This document shows, piece by piece, positions 1-12,500 of a stretch of DNA of 64,000 nt. This DNA comes from Channa striata (Eukaryota > Chordata > Actinopteri > Anabantiformes > Channidae): assembly GCA_033026295.1 (NCBI GenBank), contig CM065176.1, positions 9,031,945-9,095,944 of the forward strand, written 5' to 3'. The notes beneath the pieces were generated by a model. That model was not told the DNA's origin. It worked only from the letters and a program-made list of their open reading frames with translations, and searched no databases. A program made the translations under genes and the position numbers. The number at the start of each line of letters is the position of its first letter. Positions within the stretch are counted from its first letter, which is position 1.

Positions 1-459
1 TGCAATATATATACACTTATACTAATGTGCAATATAGTTTTCATTATTTTATCATAACTTTTTACACTGACCATTACACTGATGATTAAGAACATTTGTA
101 CTAGCTGAATGTGTAACATTATTATGTTAGGTTTAGGGCTAAGTTTGCATCTCTCTACACTGAAATTCCATGTTGGGGGGTGTAGACTCAAGCCTTTAAT
201 GTCACAAAATATTACCACATTGTCAAAGACTACTGATGTTCTTCCATCATCACAAGTAGCAAAAATGGTGAAGGGCTGTATAAAAAGCTAGTAAAACAAC
301 GAAAAGGTTTGCATTCCGCTTTGTAGCTCCCTCATACACACATACACAGTGTGTGTGGGGGTTATTAGATGACAGTCCATCTACCCAGGAATCGCTTGGC
401 TGGATTGTGCCTATTAAACCATTAGAGGTTTTCTTACTCCACGAAAGGAAGAAATTTAC
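1..459 (-). other. Intron of the KIAA1549-family gene, continuing beyond the left edge
   Basis: This stretch follows the donor site (GTAAATTTC, minus strand, 451-459) of the 460-548 exon. The frame that continues past the donor encodes nothing resembling the family. I searched the minus strand for the next conserved block of the extracellular juxtamembrane region and did not find it, so the next exon lies left of position 1. Nothing else stands out except A/T-rich sequence. Confidence 0.6.
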
Positions 460-548
460 CTGTAGCTCCACTGACTTGTTGAATTCTGCTTTCAGTATGT
501 CTCTAATTTGTGATTTGGCATATCCAGCAGTGGCCCCAGAAGGAAAAT
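460..548 (-). CDS. kiaa1549: KIAA1549-family coding exon 3 (conserved SEA-like block)
   Basis: The acceptor is CTCTTTTAAAG and the donor is G|GTAAATTTC. The 89-nt exon completes a GAT codon with the preceding exon and adds 29 residues (FPSGATAGYAKSQIRDIL followed by KAEFNKSVELQ). The AEFNKSVEL part matches human KIAA1549 (HFNRAVEL). This is the first block of the conserved membrane-proximal ectodomain. It ends on a codon boundary (phase 0). The intron before it is only 106 bp. Confidence 0.75.
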
Positions 549-3500
549 CTTTAAAAGAGAGCATAAGGTAATGGTTTTAGTAAAAATGTATGTACTAACT
601 GTTACAAATTGCTTTTTAAAGTACGTTTTAAAGAGTGGATTACATCAAATTTACCTATTTTTACTAAATAAGCATCTGGTCTATCAAGACTGCAGAGGTA
701 CTGCCTTGGCATTGTAGTTGTCTTTTCACTGTTGGGAGAGATGACGTTGACACGCGTTGAGGTTTCAGTGGTGGCAGTGATTCTAGTTGTTACTTGATGA
801 GAAATAGTGGTGGCATTTGGAGTTGTGGGTACAGTAGAGACGGTATTAGCTTCACTGCTAGTTGGGATCAAGGTCATTGTGGCTGGGATGTCAGCTCCAT
901 CTTCAGTCACCCCCTGATCACCCAAAACAACTGGGGGGCCCAAAGTGACATTCGATGTGGCTTCAGTTGAATCTAGGGTGATATTAAGGCTCAATTCAGT
1001 GGTAAAAGTAGAGTCTTGGGGAGTTATTTCTGTTGTGCCTGCAGTTGTGTTGGCAGAAGGTTCAGTTGGAACAGGGGAGAAGGCTGTAGTTTGAGTTAAG
1101 ACAGGAGTGGTGTGTATGGTACTTTCTAGGAAAGGCTCTGTAACAAACCAATGAACATCTGCCATAGAGGAGGAAGACATTATATCGTCTGGTAACAAAG
1201 GTGTTGATTCAGAATACACATCTGTGGTGGAAACCTGACCACCCCAGATGGAAGAAGAAGGATCAAAGAAGACACTTGGGACTATTGAAGGATCCAGAAA
1301 AGTCTCTGTGGTTACTACTGTGGTTGATTCATCATGAGGCTCAGCTCCAGAAAGATCATTGGAGGAATCCTCCTCAATCAATTTAGAATCATTTGTGAAG
1401 GTGTTAGAGGGGGTGATGTCTGTAGCATCAATGGAGACCACTGTCACATTCCCCCTGTGTTCAGCACCAGTCTCTGAACTGTTGTCTTTGTTCAACTGAA
1501 TGGTATAATACTCCAAGCTGTTCATGTCAGGTAAAAGAACATCTGTTGGTTGGATTGTGAAAGCATCTGGCCAATCTATATCTGATGCTTCAGCTGTATC
1601 ACTGTCAGCTGTAGGTGTAGGCTCCAGTAGGGTAGGCTGAATTGTGGGGAGAAAGGAGGAAGGATGGACAGACATAAGAGGAAGAGTGGTGTTGATAATT
1701 GTCATGAGGCTGGGAGAAGGTGACACGTGAAGAGGATGCAATGATGAAGGGGATATGCCCACTCTGGAAGGGAAAGATGTATCATAGCTTTCTGTGTAGT
1801 CCTCGAAATCATATGAGTCAGAGGGCACCTTGGTGACCAAAGAGTAGTCATCTCCATCTGAATTTAAAAATGACATTGTTTCCAAGTAGTCCCCAGATCC
1901 CCAGTCTAATTCCATGGTGTTGGTAGGATAGTAGTCTTCTGGAGAGGCCTCGGTGGGTTCAGATGAAGGTGAAGTAGAGTGGGGGGCGATGAAAGGCACA
2001 TTGTAGCTAGGAGCCACAATCTCATTTGAGTTAGCTAAAATGTTTATGTCATGTGCTGGTTTCTCCTGCAATGGAGCAAGGCTGGGGCTCAGCTGGTTCA
2101 TGTCCAGGATTGTACTATGAGGTTCATCGGCCAGATGGTCAGTGAAAGCCAGTATAGGGGGCTCAAGAGGCTGACCAGGAAGTTTTGAAGTTGTGATCGC
2201 TGGTGTTTGTTCTGATGCTCCATCCTGCTCAAAATTAGGAACAAGCTGAGGTGTTGTTACCGTTGTAGAAGCAGAGGGACTTGATGATGATGTATTTGCC
2301 TGCGACTGCTCCTGTGATTTTGTAGGCGCTGGAAAAAGAGGGGATGGCTGCATGGCAGAATTTGTCATGGCCAGCATCCAGTCTGTGGAAGGTTTAGCTA
2401 GTGCCTCATGCTTTGGACTAGACCCCAGTATAGGTTCAGAGTGGATTAATGATGGTGTAGAGAAAGACTGGGGTTCTTCTGTAAGGAGGTCACTTAATTT
2501 TTGGGATTTGGAGTTTTCCAAAGGAGCATGTCCCGGCTGGAAAAGTGTGATGTCAGCAGGCCTAGTTTCATAATTTGGTTCAGGAATGGGCTGTAAGGAA
2601 CCAGGTGACTCTGGGCTCTTTGAGGCAGTGTAATGTGAGGCAGGTAATGCTGAAGGTGATGACCCAGTTGAACTTGAAAAACTCCCACAAATTCCATAGG
2701 GGGGTCCGTAAAGTCCAACAGAGACTGCTCTGCAGAAGAACAAGAAAATATTACGTCAGTTATGTCCTGAACAGACTCATCCCTGACTTCTAACAAAGTA
2801 AACTACAATGGACTGTTATAGAAATAGACCAGTTCTTATTCTTCTGACTGTATTATTCACACCACCGATTTGATTTCTTATAGTTAGCAGGAACATAGCT
2901 TAACTGAAAGCTTCACATAGCTTCACATTGCTTCCATGCATCCATGATCCTTAATCTATATAGCGACAAAAATCAATCTGAACTTGTTCTTACTTACTTC
3001 GCTATAAATGCGACTCTGGTAATTCCACTTTTACATGAATACAGTTTTGTTTTAGCATTTGTACTCTTAATGCAGTATAGTTTTATGAGAACTTCATCCA
3101 CCAATGCAGGCTGTCCTGTATACAGAAAGTGTATTTAGTAAAATTACAAAATCTACAATAATATACGCTATACTCTATTATGGCAAACATTAAACATTTC
3201 CTATTTACCACAAACAGTGCTAAATTGTTCAACAGAGAAAAAGAATGCGCTCAAACACGACTTTGCATAGCAGACAGGCAGGCACCCTACTATAAGCTAT
3301 GTTATCTGGGCATGAACAACAATGACATTACATCAGTGGGGAAGCTTTAGTTTGAAATAACTGAGTTAAGCTGCCTGGGCCCTAAATACCCAACAAGAAA
3401 TTCCATACAGTACACCCAAATATTGATTTCTAATAAAATGACTCTCTCTAACACTGGACACCTCATGGGCAAATTTTCCAGAGTGATAAATAGACTGTAT

Positions 3501-6500
3501 AGTAAGTACAAAGTAACACTCTGATGTATCAGTAGGATAAAGTAGATTATACAGTACGTATAACCTACACTCATGTACAAAGTATAGAACCCTCTTATTT
3601 TAAAGAAGAAGAGTAAAACAAAGACGTTTCCTTTCATCAACATAATATTGAATTGACCACTTGTCTGACTGATTCCCCATTTGCTTAACTGGCAACAGAA
3701 TTGAGCCATCAAAGTGAAAAGTGAGACTAATACGCATCACTGATGAAAAGACGTGCTTCCCTAAAACCGCAGAATAGCAAAAAAGCTGATGGTAACCCTT
3801 TTCCTCACTGTCAGTTTTGAACTAAGGGAATATGCTGACACACATGCGCTGGCCATATGTCCAAAAATCGTTCAGTCGTTCAGGCTCAAGCACTCATCTC
3901 CCATCCTTTTTTATGTTACTTCATCTTGGAGTGAGGGATGGTGTAATTTTTGGCTCATCAGAAGCCTCCACTCCCTGGACACAACTCTAAGGTTAACAGT
4001 AGAACAGCCAAAATTTTGACTTGTGCATTCTATTTTCAATTAATCCACATCTGATTGTTTCATTTGCATTACATAGTGTATCATGCATGAGTCCAACATT
4101 CAACATATAGATGAGCGAAAGCTAAAGACACCAAATAATTCTTAAAGAATACTTTATAATAGTACTTGTGTTTCATAAAATGTCCCCAAAAACAATATAT
4201 TCAAAGGCAAAACAGATGTTACGTGGTTTTGAAAGAACGGCTGATATTGATAGCATGAACTATCTATATCAAGTTTAAATTTACATATTAGTTCTTTTAA
4301 ACATGTTGACTGCACACTAAACATCTTGACTTTGCCCCTGTAAGTATAGGTCTTGATCAGAGCAAGACTTTAAAGGCACCAACTGTTTCGTTAGCCAGAA
4401 GCAAGACATCATGAGCCTCTACATAGTGACTCAGCAGCAGCTGGTAATGCCGCTTCTCTTTGTAGTGTACAGGAGCTCTGCAGAATCATGCACACTTGAA
4501 AATAGCCACAGAATCAGCTGAAGGAGAGATCTATTTTTAACACGGCACAGAATAGATCACAAACAAAAGTTGCAACAACAACAAAAAAAAGAATAAACTT
4601 CTGAAGCATCATCTTTAATTTAACACGTTGCTTCGTTCAAGCAGACTGCTTCTAGCTTGGTCCAGGAGAAAACTCCCAACTTAATTATAACCTACACTGG
4701 TTCCTTAATTAAGTTAACATGCTATTATAACAAAGCCCTTAGGAAAGGACCACAGCCAAAACCTTGTTTTCTAGATAGAGACTAGTTTGTGCTGCCTCTC
4801 CAAACTGCCACACAGCTTCTTGCCTGCTGTGCCAAGTATTTGAATGTGAAGATATAGAGCACAGCTGGACAGATGCACACGCCCACACATGCACACTCTA
4901 TGAAGACACACACACACACAATACTGCCCTTCACCATTCCTAGGAGGACTAGCCACATGTAGATGCCTTCTATATCAAGGCAGTTTGTTAATGGCCTTAT
5001 TACTTGGTTTTGTGAGTGAGTTATAAATACTGTGGCCACAAGAAGAGCATATGGAAAGAGGAGGCGCAGAGTTTAGAGTGCTCTGCTCAGTCACTTTGAC
5101 TGTGAGAAAGATAAGACAAAGCGTAAGCTGGAAACCATAAAATCTCAGCTAGTCAGCATGAACACCAGGGGAGAAATGGTAAGCAGTCGTTGTGAATGTG
5201 TTTAACGTCCACTGTTCACTTAAACATCCAGTACATTGAACTGATCATTTCTCAACCTGATTTAGTTTGGCTGCAAACACCAATACATTTGAACTACAGA
5301 CACAGAAGCACAAAGAGCTTGAGACCATGCTTTTCAGAAGAACAAGCTGATGATGAGGGCATACTGAGATACTACATGTACATGACACCAAAATGTCACA
5401 TCATCTCATCACACCCCTGCAGTCATATTTTAGAAGAATTAAACATGCATGAATGGGTGACAAAACATCTAGCTGATTAAGAAAAGACTATTATTGTCAG
5501 GTGACTGACGAAAATACTCATAGAAGTAATTGCAATGTTAGTGGCAATGATAAAAATTATGGCAATGATGATGATGGTTTAATAATACATTCATAACAGA
5601 TAAAAATCCATAACCTATGAAATAAAACCAGAAATTCTGCTAAGCCCAAGATGAATTGTTTGTAGAAAGACCTGCCTTATTATTTTTATTTTCAATAATT
5701 AAGCAGGCATGCTCTTAATACTTGAAGGCTAATCATAGAGTCAGAGCTCAGTCCAACAGACAGCAGCCGGGCACAGAGCAACTGAGACTGGCATGAAGAG
5801 GGGCTGACATTACAGTAAGCAATGCAAACTGACAAAGGCCATGAAGACTGAGCAGCACTGCCACCTGTCCCTTGAAACATGAGTGTGTCGTGCTCGGCTG
5901 GTCAGTCATTGTTGGGCCTGATTGTGAAATTAAGCATTGAGACCCAAGCACAGCAACACCTTCGAATATCTAGTTGAGTGAGGGTTGAAGCAGTTTGCAT
6001 TCCAAGTCAGTCATTGCACAACTGATCCTCATTTAACGGGTTATTAAAACGTGTTACCTAAAAATGTATCTAAAAAATCCCACTGCTCTCCACACAGCTA
6101 AAAGTATTATTGCATTAGCCGCACTTGAAGGCAAGGACCTATAACTCAACCTTTAAACATTACTTCCTCGCAAAAAGTTAGAGAAACCTGTGTCACGTCC
6201 TCAGGAATGAATTTACATGACACAGTCTCATTACTCTGACAATGCTGAAGAATTAATACTGTGAGATTTTTATTTATTCATCACATGAAAAATCTCAAGC
6301 TAATGAGACTCTATTTCTGTTCATCAGGTTTTGACATGTCTAATGAATGGCTGCCTTGTAAATGCAGTGAACTAAATGTTTCATAAGACAGAAAATCCAG
6401 CGATGTCCTAGTCATTTACTCTGGGCTTTGAACTATACACATCTATAAACAGGCATTTTTTATTGCAATGTATAAAAGAATCAGTCAAATAAGTGAAACC

Positions 6501-9500
6501 CTGAATAATCATGTACCCGTTACCTGTAACAGCTCAAAATAATTTATCTATTTCTAAATAAACAATGACACCATTATAATAAATCAAAAAATACCGCTTC
6601 ATGTTGTGTCATGTGTGATGTGTTCGTTTTTTTTTTTTTTCAATAGTTGCCAGCTATCATGTAAAAAGAATTCTGACAAGAGAGGGATTAGTGGTTCCTG
6701 GAGGTCGATCGGATGTTCCTTTATACAATTCCAACAATGGAATTAAAAGAGACGAAGCAGGATAGAGAGTGCTACAGGTAGACACAACTTTAGGCATCTG
6801 AAATAATACTAATCCATTTTGCCTGGATGGACATTGGAAACATCTTATGAGATTATAAATTGGACCTTCACAGCTTCACTAACCAATATACAATATGTGT
6901 CTAGCTGTTTTATGGACAGCCCGTTTGTATGAACAAATGGGCAATTACACATGAAAAACAGATTGTTGAAGAAATATCCCTTTTTATTTGACTCATTTCT
7001 ATAATTATCATATTAGCCTAACCATATATCTTATGTGCGAAAATTAAACTATATAAACAAAGTAACCTTGAGTGTATAAAAACAAAAATGATTTATACAT
7101 ATAACGGTGACTTGGAAAGAGCCAGCAGCAATGAACACAAGCAGATATAAATTCTACAAGTGAGACAGATTGTGATTTTGGCTTTGCTGTTCTCTCATGA
7201 CCACTGATCCCAAGGCTGAAAAAGAGCTAACCTGATATCACTTGTCTGCAGACTGCACTTTTCTGAAGTCTGGAAGTGAAAAATAGAAATACTGTGTCCT
7301 GGCTTCCTTTATTCGGCCCGACAAAGGAATAAGGCAATACTCTTAACGGAATCAGTGTCCTTTAACATATTGAAATATTTGGGCACATGGGAGACGACAG
7401 ACAAAACAATTCCATTGGCAGCAGGACTTGCAGATGATGAAAATGACAACAAATATGTTACTGAGGTTGGGTGAAGCCCAAACATGATTTCCCTGGTGAA
7501 AGAATATGCATGTCCATTTTCTTAGTGCAAAGCAGAAAATCTGTAACACAAATAGATAAAACACACACAAAGATGAGGTTCAATTGTGGTATTGTATATA
7601 GTGATATTTGGGGGCATTGTATGAAACCCAACCTACATTTATTTACCAGAATAGGTTTACTACAGTATAGATGGCGAATGGAAGGTATTGCCAAGCAGCT
7701 GTGAAACACACGGAATAACACACACAGGCACAAGTACATCTGAATGTGTGTCGAGAAATCTGAAAATTACAGAGCCCTGTAATGATATCATTTCCTACGT
7801 TTGCCAGACTCCTTATTGCCAAAAGTAATTTAATGGTTGTATAATTTTAAAAAACGAACAGAGAGAAGAAAGAGTCTTTCGGTATTAATGCTAGCTAACT
7901 CCAACCCCACACATGGTTCTGTTTTCAACTGAGCCCCTTGCGTGACTGGCTCTCTTCAGTTGGCAGCAGCAGCATATACTGAGTGCAGTGGAACAATTAA
8001 GATATGACTGTGCTGAAGTTCGGTTTATCGGGGAAGCTTTTAAGATGGGAAAGATTCTATTGTTTTTATCAGTGGAGTTCAATTAAATTAAGCTCTGCTG
8101 CCAAGCTCAAGCTGCTTCGCCCCTATTTATTAGAAACCAGTTGCTTTTCTGCGCACTTACTTGTTGGGTTTAGCCTACATCAAAAGTGTATGTCAATAAA
8201 AAAAACAATGAAAAATAAATTAATCAGATTATTAAATAATGCAAATCTTACTGATGATCAGGTCAATAAAGAAAGATGACAGCAAAAAGTTTTATAGTTG
8301 GGGAGGTTGTATTCCAAAGGTTATATCTACTGTAAAGTTTTTCACAGGTCTGATTTGGCCAAAAATGAGCATGAAAATGGAAAGCTGACTGAGGTCATGC
8401 CTGCACTTCATCAAATATGAGCCTTGTTTTGTTTTCCTGAGGGAATACTTTTCAGATAAGAGAAACAGGACTGCAAGAAAGAGGGGGAGCAGGACTAGGG
8501 GAAAGGGAAGGGAGTAGCATGAGTCCAATGGAGAAGGAGGAACAGAAGTAATAGGAATGACTTACAGGTACAGTTAGGTACAAAGAAAGCTGACTTCACT
8601 ACACATTTGCTATAACATGTCAGGGATTTGTAGTGCATCAGGCTAATCTTGAACATACTGAAAAAGTTAAGATCATAAAGGTAGAGACGCATAAACTCAC
8701 AGGCCTCCATAACTTGTAGCTATGAAAATGTAATAAAATTCTAAGTGCAGATTGTGAATGTGCAATGCCTATTCCAAGGACAACGGCAAGCACACAAAAT
8801 TTGGGTTCACTCTTTCACTTTCTGCAGACAGCACTGACTTTTTTTTTTTTTTTTTGAAAGACAGGAAAGCAAAGACTTGTAACTAGAGAGGCCCAGAGGA
8901 CTGTGTCATTCAGCACCCTCCTCTACTTAGCCTCAATCCTCCCAAAACAGGCCACTTTCCTCAGGCTGTAAGTCCAGGGAACATTGTCTAGTGGGTTAGG
9001 TTAAGCTCTAGTGGAAGAAAACCCACCTACAAGTGAACAGGGGAGCAGACAAAGAGAATAATGTGCCCGGGGTTTGGGTAAATACTTACTGTAGGTACAG
9101 ATATGTTCAGAGGCCAAAAAGAAAATGATTTTGCCTAAAGTGGTATAAAACAAGCCGGGCTGAACCACACCATCTGCTCCGATAAATATATAAATAATCA
9201 GCTGCAGTTCATCAGAGCACATACTGATTTGGGCTGAGCACAATATGGCCTCAATGTTGCCTTCTGTCAAATCACAAACTTTGCATTGAACATTTGAATC
9301 TCCCCACACTGACAGCCTGTTAGTATGAGAAACTGTAAGCGCAGTCAGCGCAATTTATTTACAAAAGGCATTTGTACCAACAGCTTATGCCAAGGGAACT
9401 GTTACTAGTGAGAGACAGTAGACTTCTCAGTTTTACAAGTGTGATTATAGACACAGACAAAATCATTTTAATTGAAAATGGTTGTTTTGGTAATTCTCTA

Positions 9501-12500
9501 ACAAGACACTGCTATATGAGTCTGTCATTTTTAAGACTGTTGTTAAAGTTGTTTGTTATTTTGCTAACACCTAAATAAATGGACATTTAATGAGCTTAAG
9601 ATGAAGAATATGAAGCTAAAGATGTAATATCTTTTGTAAGCATTGTATCTTTGTGTCCTCTGCAATGGCTGACATGAGTTAAAGCAAATATATATTGCAA
9701 AGCATCTTAAAGCTCATTACCAATTTGCGATAGTTTGTGGCCCCCACCTTATTATTAAAGTTTAATGTTAGTGCGGCCCGCGAGTTTGTTATGAACTGCA
9801 CGGAACGGAAATGACGTACATTGCGGAAATGACGTATATTGAGGAAATGACGTTCTTTGTGCGTCGGCTAAACACTTGATTGAAACCTCAACGAGACAGC
9901 TTAAAGAAAGCTTAAAGAACTGTTAATACAGACATTTGAATCCTATTTATTATAATTATTATTATTATTTTATTTACTTATTACTGATTGATTGATTGAT
10001 TTTCTTATTAATTTCTTATTTATTTTCTTCTAATTTGTTTATTTATTTTTTCATATTATTTTGTGTTAAAAATAAAAAATAAAGACATTTGAGAAGATTA
10101 AAATTATTTAAAAGTTTTTCTTGTGGAAACCTGATGCGGCCCAGCCTCACCCCGACTCTGCCTCCAGCGGCCCCCAAGTAAATTGAGTTTGAGACCCCTG
10201 TCTTAAAGCATTACCTTTATGTTAGACCTACTTTTGTAAGATGAAAAACTGTAAAAAACATCAACTGCGTGGTCAAAGCATGGTTAAAGCAACTGGCAAA
10301 TTAGAAAAGGGCAACTTATTTTTAACTAGTACATAGTGTATGTCTAGATAAAAACAACCACCAAACAATTCTGATGTTACTTCCACTACTAAGTTTGGCC
10401 ACTTTTAGGATGCTGAAACTGTAGTGGAAAATCGCTTTGGTGAGAAACTAAAAGGGGCTCACAAAATCACTAACAGATGTACATTCACTATGCCCCCAGA
10501 ATGGTAACTTCAGATCAGAAACCTACTAGTATGTTACAGATAATAGCAGACAACTGGGAAAAAAATGACAAAAATGAGACTTCAACCACCCTCAGGAGAG
10601 CAGGATAGGAATAACTTTGATATGTGAATGTAACATCTGTAACTTGCACTGATTTTCAAGTGGAAGAGTAACATAACAAGTCTGCCTTTAAAGTGTGTCA
10701 GTGTGATGGTATTGACACACCCTTGACCAGCTGACTCTCTCCCACTGCTCTAAACACAGCTAAATACTGCTAAGACCGGCCAGTCAGTGGACAGTCAGGG
10801 TCAGCCACTGGCTGCAGGCCTGGTGAATGCAAAAGTGTTTGGCTTTTGATAGGTTTTACCCATTGATCTCCAGCTGGCTCCCAGCTCTAATGAATAATGA
10901 ATGGCCATATTGTCATCTCGCACAGATCACATTTCACACGGCACGGGATGGACAGCGCTGGTAATGAGACAGGACTTTACTGGCCTGCAGCTTTTACTGT
11001 GTTGAACTCATCACACTACAGGAAGAGAGCGAGTGAGGTAAAACTGCGAGGGCACTTTATGGTATTAGAATTAAGATTATACCCCACATTCAGTATTTGT
11101 ATTAACTAATTTCTTCCCCAAAAATTAAGTATTAGGAAGAGAGGCAGTGAAATAAGAAAGAGGAAGTTACAGTAGATTGCTGGATCTGGAAGAACAATTA
11201 TCTGTAGCTTGCTCTGCTCTATTTGACCTAGAAACTGAACGTGTGCTTCTCTGACCCTGGAAAAAGAAACTTGACTGGTAATTTCACTGTTGAAACAAAC
11301 CGTGGAAACACAGTTGTCATCCCGTGGATGAAAAAAGGTATAGAAGGAGATTACCTTTCACCATTCAAAATCTAATAATTACAGTCTTTAATTCCTGAAG
11401 GTTTATTCGTCTTACTGACTAATTAAGAGTATTCTGCAATAGATGGAGGATATGATGCTTGTTCCTAGTTTAATCCACTCAGCTCAGATTAAAAAGCCTA
11501 TGAAAGTGTCACTTTGTGTCAATATTTTCCTTTCTAAAAATCCTTTACAGCTACATATATCCATTTTGGAACTTAATTTCTTCGGACAAAGCGCCTGCAA
11601 TTGAAAATATGTTTTCTATTATTTGTGCTTTAATAGCAATAACTGTTAGCTGAAAGATATTTTCCAACATCAACGTACTGCACTTTCAAAGTAATACACA
11701 AAATTATTTGAAACTAGTGCACACCTTCAGTGAAAATGTGAACTTTGCATTGCACATTTCAAGCTTCCAACACTTGACAGGCTATATCATGAACATTTAT
11801 CAAAGGAAATGTTATTAGTCAGTGTTATTAGTCAAAGTCTGAGAGGTAGTTCTCAGTTGTACAACTGTACAACAACTGTAATTACAGACACAGACAGAAT
11901 CAGCGCCAAAGGGAATTAAGACAAGAATACCCCTGAAAGTTTCAGCAGCAAGGACGAAGGATGCCCCAGGGAATCTGACACTAAAGTTGTTGTCAGCCAA
12001 GGAATATTAACTCCACTACTTGTTTTCTAAAGTTCAAAGACAAGAGAAGAATTCTGTTATCCCGCTATCAAAAAATCTGCTGTCACAAAACTAAAATCTA
12101 CCAAATTCTTAGATAAAAAATTTCATGTTCCCTGAGCTTCCTGCTATGCAGCAATGATGTTCACTCTAATTTACTGTAGAGTGCTTAACAGGATTTATTC
12201 AGAACAGCATGTTGTTGTAAGACGTCTGCCCAAACCACTGCTGATAAATCTATTCTAGTATGATGCAGTGGTTTCAGCCTGCCACAGAAAAACTGTTTGA
12301 GAGATGATCCTCAAAGCACTGTATTTAGCTTGGTGTAATATATGAAAATACAGACCATGGCAAATGTGGGCTAACTTTCAATTTCTACCAGACTTAGCTG
12401 CTTGCTATGTGAATAAAGCAACCTTCAGCTAATTATACAGTATGTGACTTGAGTCCACAAAGACTGGGAAGAGAATGACACAGGAAAGCAGCTATCCTAC

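Noticed and set aside
2494..2796. Alternative 100-codon frame (EQSLLDFTDPP...) overlapping the start of the mucin exon
   Set aside because: It stops after about 78 codons past the acceptor and lacks the Ser/Thr/Pro character of the long frame. Kept only as part of the splice-ambiguity finding.
7290..7345. Possible hairpin around CTTTATTCGGCCCGACAAAG
   Set aside because: The arms do not pair well over more than a few bases, so no RNA gene or terminator can be supported.
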